9,518 bases of DNA from an uncultured Negativicutes bacterium (lineage in GTDB: Bacteria > Bacillota > Negativicutes > Acidaminococcales > Acidaminococcaceae): NCBI GenBank assembly GCA_937926555.1, contig CALAZX010000246.1, positions 1-9,518 of the forward strand. Direction: 5' to 3'. The translations under genes and the position numbers were made by a program. Shown here in pieces: positions 5,801 to 9,518 of this stretch (positions within the stretch are counted from its first letter, which is position 1; every line of letters starts with the position of its first letter). The notes beneath the pieces were generated by a model. It worked only from the letters and a program-made list of their open reading frames with translations. It ran no database searches and was not told the origin of the DNA.

Positions 5801-8777
5801 TCTTCATGGCGGCGGAGGGTGCGGTCAGCCCTTCGGCGATCTCCACTTTGCCCGCCAGATTGTTGATGCCGGAGATGGCCTCCGCATAGTACAGTTTCCC
5901 GGCCAGCGCATTCAGCACGCTGTTCACCTGCTCCTTGTCGGACGCTCTGATGCCTTTGTTGTCGGTGATCAGCTTGATGCCGGACCCCGGAGCCGCTTTC
6001 GCGATTCTCAGGTCTCTGTCGGTGAACAGGGTGGGATCGGACTCATCATGGTCATATCTGACGGCCATGTAGCCGCTGTAGTTGTCAATCCGGATCGGGC
6101 GGCCGTCCATCAGTTCGTCCATCAGGCCGTCCATCACACCCGCATGGTCCGCGTCAGCGCCGCCGGTGAGCTTCGTCACCCGGATTTCCGAATCTTCCAG
6201 CAGAGAACCGGAATAGGACATGAGGGGCATCCATTTCGCCCCGTTTTTCAGGGTCAGGTTGAAAGAGCCCTTCTTCCCGACCGTGCTGAACCCCTCCCAG
6301 TAGGAGTCCTTGCCCAGCAGGTTCAGGTTGATCTCGCCGCCGGTTCCCGGCTCCACAGCGATATCGCCATGGACCTCGGTGGCCTTGTAGGTCTCAGTAA
6401 TGCCGGTCTCCGCATCGGTCACGTTCACATCCACGCGTCCGTCACGGGCATAGAGCGCCATCGCGCCGTTGCCGTCCACGTTCACATTGCCGGCGATCAC
6501 ACCGCCACCGCCCACGGCCACCTTCGCACCGCGTTTATCCGCCATGATGGCGTGTCCCTGCTCCACTGCGACATCGACCGCGTCCCGCACAATAACACCG
6601 GCACCCTCCGCCTTGGCTGCGATACCGGTCACGTTTTCCGGAGTGGTGACGCCGTCGGCGGTGACATGCTCTATGTGCAGCGGTCCGTCAATGACCACCC
6701 TGCTGTTTTTGCCTTCAGCGGCAACGCCGCCTGCCAGAAGTCCGCCCGTTTCCGCTTTAGCGATGGTGACAGGACCTTCCAGCTCGATGGAGCTGTTCTC
6801 GCCCCCCGCATGGATACCCGTCGCCATGCCCTGCCGGCTGCCGGCGCTGATCCTGATTTCCTTCTTGTCCGCATTGCTTACCTTGATGGCCTTGCCGTTC
6901 TCGGCGACAATACCGTAGACGCCTTTGCTGTCAGCGCCCTCCACATCCATGGTAAGGCTGTGACCGTGCATATCCACCACCATGGGCTTCGCCTTGGAGG
7001 AGGCTCCCTTGCTGAACATGGCGGCCAGTTTCCCGCCTTTCCCATAGTTGGGTGCGGTCACCGTGGCCGTGCGGTCCGCCCGGAACTTCTCCGGCGTGTC
7101 GATGACACCGGTAGGCAGCGGCTCCAGATTGGTCAGTCTCACAGACGCCTCATCCAGACGGCCCTGTCCATTTTTCCGGGCGTCATATGTCAGCTGCCCG
7201 AAGGCCTGTGTGGCGGAGACAGCCGTCAGACCTTCCGCGATCCGGACTTTGCCCGCCAGGTTCTTCTCGCCTTTGGCCGCCGCCGTGTAATACAGCTTTC
7301 CCGCCAGTCCCTTCAACGTGGCGGTGACCGCCTTCCTATCCGTGGCGACGATACCGCTGTTGTCGGTGACCAGGATGATTTCGGATCCGGGCAGCGCCTT
7401 GCCGATCCGCACATCGCCGCCCCGATAGTCGCGGACACTGGTGCCCTTTCCGTCATGGCGGTAGACCACTTTGACCGAACCGCTGTATTCTTTGACGGCG
7501 ATATCAGCCTTGTCATTCTGGAAGATGATACCGGCATTTTTCTCACCGGCACCGCCTTTCAGCACGTTGACGAAAGAAGTCGGTGTATACGGTTCGTAAT
7601 GGCTGTTGCTGGGGTTTGGCATGGTGTCGCTGGACAGAGTGTCCGCCAGCGAATAGGCCACATGGTTCCACTGCGCGCCGTTCCGCACGGCCATGTTGAC
7701 CTCTCCCGCCACCTCGCCGCCATTGGAGATGACGCCGCTCAGGCTGGACTTGCCTGTGGTCAGCCCCAGATTCACGCGTCCGTCCCTGTAAAAATGCGGA
7801 TAACCGCTGTCCTTCCCTTTCTCATCGACAATCCATGTCTTCGTGGCCAGGATATTGCCTTTCAGGACCACATTGTGGGCGCCGGGCTCTTTTCCCGCCC
7901 AGTTCACATTGATGGTGCCGCCATAGCTGGCGATGGCATTATAGCCTGTCTTGCCGGATTTCGGCGTATAGATGGTCACGTCCCCTTTGTTGGCATTGAT
8001 GATGGCGCTGTCATAATCACTGAAGCCGCCCGTACCTTTGTAGTACGGATCCGTCACCAGGCCGTTGCCCCGGACAGAGATCCTCACATCCCCGTTCAGG
8101 TCGATTCTGCTGTTTGAGGCCATGCCCAGCATGACGCCGGCAGGAGCCCACCGGGATCCGGTGTATCGCCGGTCCACATCGCCATTTGTCTTCGCCGCCT
8201 GGATGCCCCAGCCGGGAAGTTCGCCGGGTTCATCTTTCTCCGGTCTGTCATTGGAGCCCCAGAAAACCACATCTCCGTTAAATGCCATATGGGCGGTATC
8301 GCCCTGTCCTTCGCCGTACCGGACCATAGCGATGCCGTTGGCGCTATAGCCCTTGGTGGCCACCGTTCCCTTGATGTTGCCGTTGACAGTGAGGTTGCCC
8401 CTGTCGGTGACATGGAACGCGACATTGCCGCCGTTGCCTCTGTCACGGACCTTCAGGGTGCCCTTGCCGTCTTTTCCCACGTTGATGGTGCCGGTCGAGT
8501 CTTTCAGAAACTTTACACAGCCCATTTTCGTGTCAAATGCCGTCCCGTCCTGCAGTCTGTATATCACGGCATCTTTTTTGCCGCCTTCTTTGATCACACT
8601 GTCACCGGATTTCATCATATTCCGGTCAGCGGCACTGCCGTTCAGCGATGCCGTGTATGTGTTGGCCGCCATGGCGGGGCAGTGTGCCGCGCCTGCCAGC
8701 AGCATCGCGGTCATCGCCATCGCCAGCCGCTTTTCGCCCAGTTTCCGTGTCCAGCCGTTCAACCAGTTGTTGTTCAT
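2835..8777 (-). CDS. Large type Va autotransporter, probable surface adhesin
   Basis: This 1980-residue protein carries its own outer-membrane export machinery. Residues 1-37 form a long signal peptide: a basic n-region, then a hydrophobic core (AMTAMLLAGAA) and an AMA cleavage site before ANTYT. The passenger (about 38-1539) is rich in Gly, Asn, Asp and Val in short beta-strand patterns, as expected of a beta-helix. It contains rung-like GP-x-x-I repeats (near 668, 695, 1159 and 1193) and three diverged end blocks (about 343-541, 822-1007, 1300-1531). A low-complexity spacer of fourteen 8-residue units (1545-1656) follows. An alpha-helical linker (about 1675-1708) leads into the barrel, which starts at GVWAKYKGG (1712-1720) and ends in RYSF, with the terminal Phe used by the BAM complex. 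Only two Cys are in the mature chain (87 and 1938). I see no protease or lipase catalytic motif, so adhesion or aggregation is most likely. The start is fixed by AGGAGG 8 bases upstream. It follows the receptor gene by 124 bases and ends before a strong terminator. A self-cleavage site is not evident. Confidence 0.93.
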   Translation of the reverse strand: MNNNWLNGWTRKLGEKRLAMAMTAMLLAGAAHCPAMAANTYTASLNGSAADRNMMKSGDSVIKEGGKKDAVIYRLQDGTAFDTKMGCVKFLKDSTGTINVGKDGKGTLKVRDRGNGGNVAFHVTDRGNLTVNGNIKGTVATKGYSANGIAMVRYGEGQGDTAHMAFNGDVVFWGSNDRPEKDEPGELPGWGIQAAKTNGDVDRRYTGSRWAPAGVMLGMASNSRIDLNGDVRISVRGNGLVTDPYYKGTGGFSDYDSAIINANKGDVTIYTPKSGKTGYNAIASYGGTINVNWAGKEPGAHNVVLKGNILATKTWIVDEKGKDSGYPHFYRDGRVNLGLTTGKSSLSGVISNGGEVAGEVNMAVRNGAQWNHVAYSLADTLSSDTMPNPSNSHYEPYTPTSFVNVLKGGAGEKNAGIIFQNDKADIAVKEYSGSVKVVYRHDGKGTSVRDYRGGDVRIGKALPGSEIILVTDNSGIVATDRKAVTATLKGLAGKLYYTAAAKGEKNLAGKVRIAEGLTAVSATQAFGQLTYDARKNGQGRLDEASVRLTNLEPLPTGVIDTPEKFRADRTATVTAPNYGKGGKLAAMFSKGASSKAKPMVVDMHGHSLTMDVEGADSKGVYGIVAENGKAIKVSNADKKEIRISAGSRQGMATGIHAGGENSSIELEGPVTIAKAETGGLLAGGVAAEGKNSRVVIDGPLHIEHVTADGVTTPENVTGIAAKAEGAGVIVRDAVDVAVEQGHAIMADKRGAKVAVGGGGVIAGNVNVDGNGAMALYARDGRVDVNVTDAETGITETYKATEVHGDIAVEPGTGGEINLNLLGKDSYWEGFSTVGKKGSFNLTLKNGAKWMPLMSYSGSLLEDSEIRVTKLTGGADADHAGVMDGLMDELMDGRPIRIDNYSGYMAVRYDHDESDPTLFTDRDLRIAKAAPGSGIKLITDNKGIRASDKEQVNSVLNALAGKLYYAEAISGINNLAGKVEIAEGLTAPSAAMKTGNITFKSENGQGSYVEVEEGPVTSGAIVESEMLKGDRTATNNEPDWKINNYVSALYAKERNSTSRQKPMVVNMNGYNLTLRADSDRKIAAAVFVDSNQYIDIKNANPEKKLAITVHNADFTAANGIRLDGNAHLNVEGRVEILESVTRGDSANGIYIAQQTAEARFGGPVKIRNVDGKRFRGAGNNVTGIYVVGDDSKITVDGPVDIADVRGTAIRTSGAKSMISVGGGNIIAVKDPDKKSNFYAVRVDRGTININMKDGAPGTESTVIEGDMFVTDETSKKVIEYTKGEKFNEATERGELNVALTTGDSSWTGVLAYDEYDIKLGGDGSGGYIKPASGKLNLYLRDGATWNNEAQGHITTTTVPTVVGDRKLMATYGGSRVAVLHGGASDERAGIIFQKDERDIAVDKVSGNLKVFYAHEPAAVTAAPGVMSLRAALPGEAPASPIAIKGGDFKVHAAEAGSKITLVTDNSGIVMTDRDSVSGALNELAGKLYYDAHTTGEKNLTGKVEIVEGLTSASASLKLKDITFRDEDGRGQYIATGDEADSEPGGSETGGTTGSETGGTSGSEPGGPGGSETGGTTGSETGGTTGSETGGSTGSETGGSTGSETGGTSGSETGGTTGSETGGTTGSETGGTTGSETGGPGGSETGGTTGSETSGSTGSESDDGDEIIEYGNEETQIMRGMKNVMASTALMWRNTSSDLHQRLGDLRLAKEERGVWAKYKGGKISMNTQNTGLSNSYKAFSVGYDLPVGGNWTVGGAVTKVDGDTGFTGGHSDNKEVALSAYGTLLKEDGQYLDLVVSRSRLDTDFRFRNDGGYQLAGEYKTRGNVFSAEYGKRFVKDKGIYVDPSVQFTVGKIKGLNYSAASNLRDSKGDFKHLHVDQSGFTSAVGRLGISVGRQADNYNAFAKLVLAHEFSGSFDSSFSADEEPQNSKTHLDMKDTWCEFEVGGSVNMGENTHLYGAFSRSFAGDATNKWRIDAGVRYSF
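3810..4145 (-). repeat. Fourteen tandem 24-base units encoding SExGGxxG in the autotransporter
   Basis: The unit is Ser-Glu-Thr-Gly-Gly-(Thr/Ser/Pro)-(Thr/Ser/Gly)-Gly, repeated 14 times in frame (residues 1545-1656), with a partial SEPGG unit before it (4146-4160) and a degenerate SES after it. SETGGTTG is the commonest form; SETGGSTG, SETGGTSG, SETGGPGG, SEPGGPGG and SETSGSTG also occur. The unit length is a multiple of three, so copy-number change would alter length without breaking the frame. Its place between passenger and barrel suggests a flexible acidic stalk that holds the passenger away from the membrane. The Ser/Thr density would also allow O-glycosylation, which is speculative. 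Confidence 0.93.
4185..4448 (-). repeat. Passenger repeat block, third copy (residues 1444-1531)
   Basis: This block carries LVTDNSGIV, then NELAGKLYY (1480-1488), GEKNLTGKVEI and EGLTSASAS, ending in DGRGQY. It is the copy nearest the stalk and aligns along its whole length with the other two copies. Conserved core: TDN-x-GI, LAGKLYY, NL-x-GKV-x-I, EGLT and G-(Q/R)-G. Confidence 0.85.
5757..6020 (-). repeat. Passenger repeat block, second copy (residues 920-1007)
   Basis: This block carries LITDNKGIR, NALAGKLYY (956-964), GINNLAGKVEI and EGLTAPSAA, ending in NGQGSY. It starts 470 residues after the first copy. The sequence before it also parallels the other copies (NGAKW, then a YSG-x-MAVRYDHD segment), but has extra residues (around MDGLMDELMDG) where copies one and three have AGIIFQ. 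Confidence 0.85.
7155..7430 (-). repeat. Passenger repeat block, first copy (residues 450-541)
   Basis: This block carries LVTDNSGIV, KGLAGKLYY (489-497), GEKNLAGKVRI and EGLTAVSAT, ending in NGQGRL. It is preceded, as in the third copy, by a GGAGEKNAGIIFQ segment and a YSG-x-VKVVYRHD segment. The repeated unit is therefore longer (about 180-230 residues) than this best-conserved core. Confidence 0.85.
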
Positions 8778-8785
8778 AAAATATT

Positions 8786-8791
8786 CCTCCT
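8786..8791 (-). promoter_or_regulatory. Ribosome binding site of the autotransporter gene
   Basis: AGGAGG on the minus strand lies 8 bases before the ATG at 8777. It is a consensus site that fixes the start and gives the signal peptide its full basic n-region. Confidence 0.85.
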
Positions 8792-8799
8792 AAAACAAT

Positions 8800-8896
8800 C
8801 CCGGATAATCAGATTCCCGCTGTTCTGCGTTTTCCGGCGGGCGCACCTGCTGTCCGCCGGAGAATCCTCACCCGGATGTACGTTCATTTCCCGCTG
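8800..8896 (-). repeat. Hairpin and duplicated elements between the receptor and autotransporter genes
   Basis: On the minus strand CAGCGGGAA (8896-8888) and ATCCGGG (8877-8871) occur again in the same order as CAGCGGGAA (8822-8814) and ATCCGGG (8806-8800). Between the two pairs lies an inverted repeat, TCCGGCGG (8861-8854) and CCGCCGGA (8840-8833), with a 13-base loop. No T-run follows the hairpin in either direction, so it is not a standard terminator. It may instead protect or separate the two coding parts of a shared transcript. I see no convincing promoter in this gap. Confidence 0.45.
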
Positions 8897-8901
8897 CCGT
8901 C

Positions 8902-9518
8902 TCAGAAATTCAGCTTGTAGCCCCAGGTGATCACGCGTCCCGGCATGGAATACCAGTCTCCGGGCTGACCGCCGTGGATTACATTGGTATGCTCTGCCCA
9001 CAATGTGTTGAAGATATTGTTCACCTTCAGGTAGAAGGTCTGATTCTTCTCCGGCATATAATTGACGCTCATATTGTACACGCCGTACTTGTCATGGGGC
9101 CACCCCTTCACATCGCCGGGTGCGCCCGCTTCCTGACGGCGGATGAAATAGAATCCGTCGATACCCGCGGTCCATTTATCCTTGGTGTAGATCACATCCA
9201 GGGTCAGCTTGTCTTTCGGATAATAGCCTTTGGAGTAGTTGTCCCCCTCGACAAACTGATACAGATGGGACCAGCCCAGGTTCACATTCCAGTTCTCATT
9301 GATGTTCCCTGTGTACTGGGCGTTCCAGCCGCGGCTGATCCCATCGGCGAAATTGCTGTACCGGTCACCGTCATAGCCGATGCTCCGCTCATCTTCCGTC
9401 TTGAACCAGCTGAAGGTGAAAGCGCTGGCATCGTCAAGTTTATGGGTATAGCCGAAGCTGCTAGTCCTGCCATAAGCAGGCAGCAGATCTCCGTTGCCAT
9501 AGCTGGTGGCGTACAGCA
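8902..9518 (-). CDS. TonB-dependent outer-membrane receptor, C-terminal part only
   Basis: The frame enters from the right edge of the window and stops with TGA at 8904-8902, leaving about 204 residues of C-terminus. The sequence alternates short amphipathic beta strands with turns (FGYTHKLDDASAFTFSWFK, WNVNLGWSHLYQF, KLTLDVIYTKDKWTAGIDGF). It closes with the typical receptor ending: YNMSVNYMPEKNQTFYLKV, then NNIFNTLW, then MPGRVITWGYKLNF with the terminal Phe. Such receptors are 22-stranded barrels that take up iron chelates, haem, cobalamin or similar ligands using TonB energy. The plug and TonB box are outside the window, so the ligand cannot be named. A GTG at 9285 is in frame but is an internal Val codon, not a start, because the receptor frame continues upstream without a stop. 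The autotransporter gene follows 124 bases later without an obvious terminator, so cotranscription is possible. Confidence 0.88.
   Translation of the reverse strand, partial: LYATSYGNGDLLPAYGRTSSFGYTHKLDDASAFTFSWFKTEDERSIGYDGDRYSNFADGISRGWNAQYTGNINENWNVNLGWSHLYQFVEGDNYSKGYYPKDKLTLDVIYTKDKWTAGIDGFYFIRRQEAGAPGDVKGWPHDKYGVYNMSVNYMPEKNQTFYLKVNNIFNTLWAEHTNVIHGGQPGDWYSMPGRVITWGYKLNF

Noticed and set aside
6048..8117. A 689-codon open frame on the plus strand
   Set aside because: It is again a shadow of the autotransporter. Its His/Val/Asp-rich sequence has no domain pattern or ribosome binding site.
8675..8685. Cys33 in the autotransporter leader as a lipoprotein site
   Set aside because: The residues before it (GAAH) do not fit a lipobox, and a normal AMA signal-peptidase I site follows directly.
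8833..8861. Hairpin after the receptor gene considered as an intrinsic terminator
   Set aside because: The stem is only 8 pairs with a 13-base loop, and no T-run follows in either direction.
9282..9500. A 72-codon minus-strand ORF at the right edge
   Set aside because: It is out of frame with the receptor's continuous beta-strand sequence, which runs open to the window edge.

Overview
The window looks like part of a diderm Firmicute, most plausibly a member of the Negativicutes (Dialister, Megasphaera, Selenomonas and relatives). Two proteins that need an outer membrane (a TonB-dependent receptor and a type Va autotransporter) sit beside two enzymes typical of Firmicute surface-polymer synthesis (a LicD-family transferase and a CDP-glycerol glycerophosphotransferase). 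The ribosome binding sites are strong and AGGAGG-like. The taxon is inferred from gene content, not from a marker gene.

All four genes lie on the minus strand, so the window reads from right to left. From 9518 to 8902 is the last 204 codons of a TonB-dependent outer-membrane receptor. After a 124-base gap with a hairpin and a small duplicated sequence comes an autotransporter of 1980 residues (8777-2835). It has a signal peptide, a long beta-rich passenger with three diverged copies of a repeated block, a spacer of fourteen 8-residue Ser-Glu-Thr-Gly units, and a C-terminal 12-stranded-type beta barrel. A textbook intrinsic terminator (2753-2721) closes this unit.

The intergenic region 2834-2416 then carries two adjacent 10-base palindromes and a good sigma-70/sigma-A-type promoter. 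These drive a second unit: a LicD-family phosphotransferase (2415-1630) and, 18 bases later, a CDP-glycerol glycerophosphotransferase (1611 to beyond base 1). The second protein seems to continue into a further glycosyltransferase-like domain cut by the window edge. Together they probably add phosphate-linked substituents (phosphocholine-like or glycerol phosphate) to a cell-surface glycan.

Base composition changes sharply between the units. Sampled 60-base lines of the glycan genes are about 28-50% G+C, while those of the receptor and autotransporter are about 52-65%. This suggests the glycan locus was acquired separately. Both units act at the cell surface, but nothing in the sequence shows that they act together.
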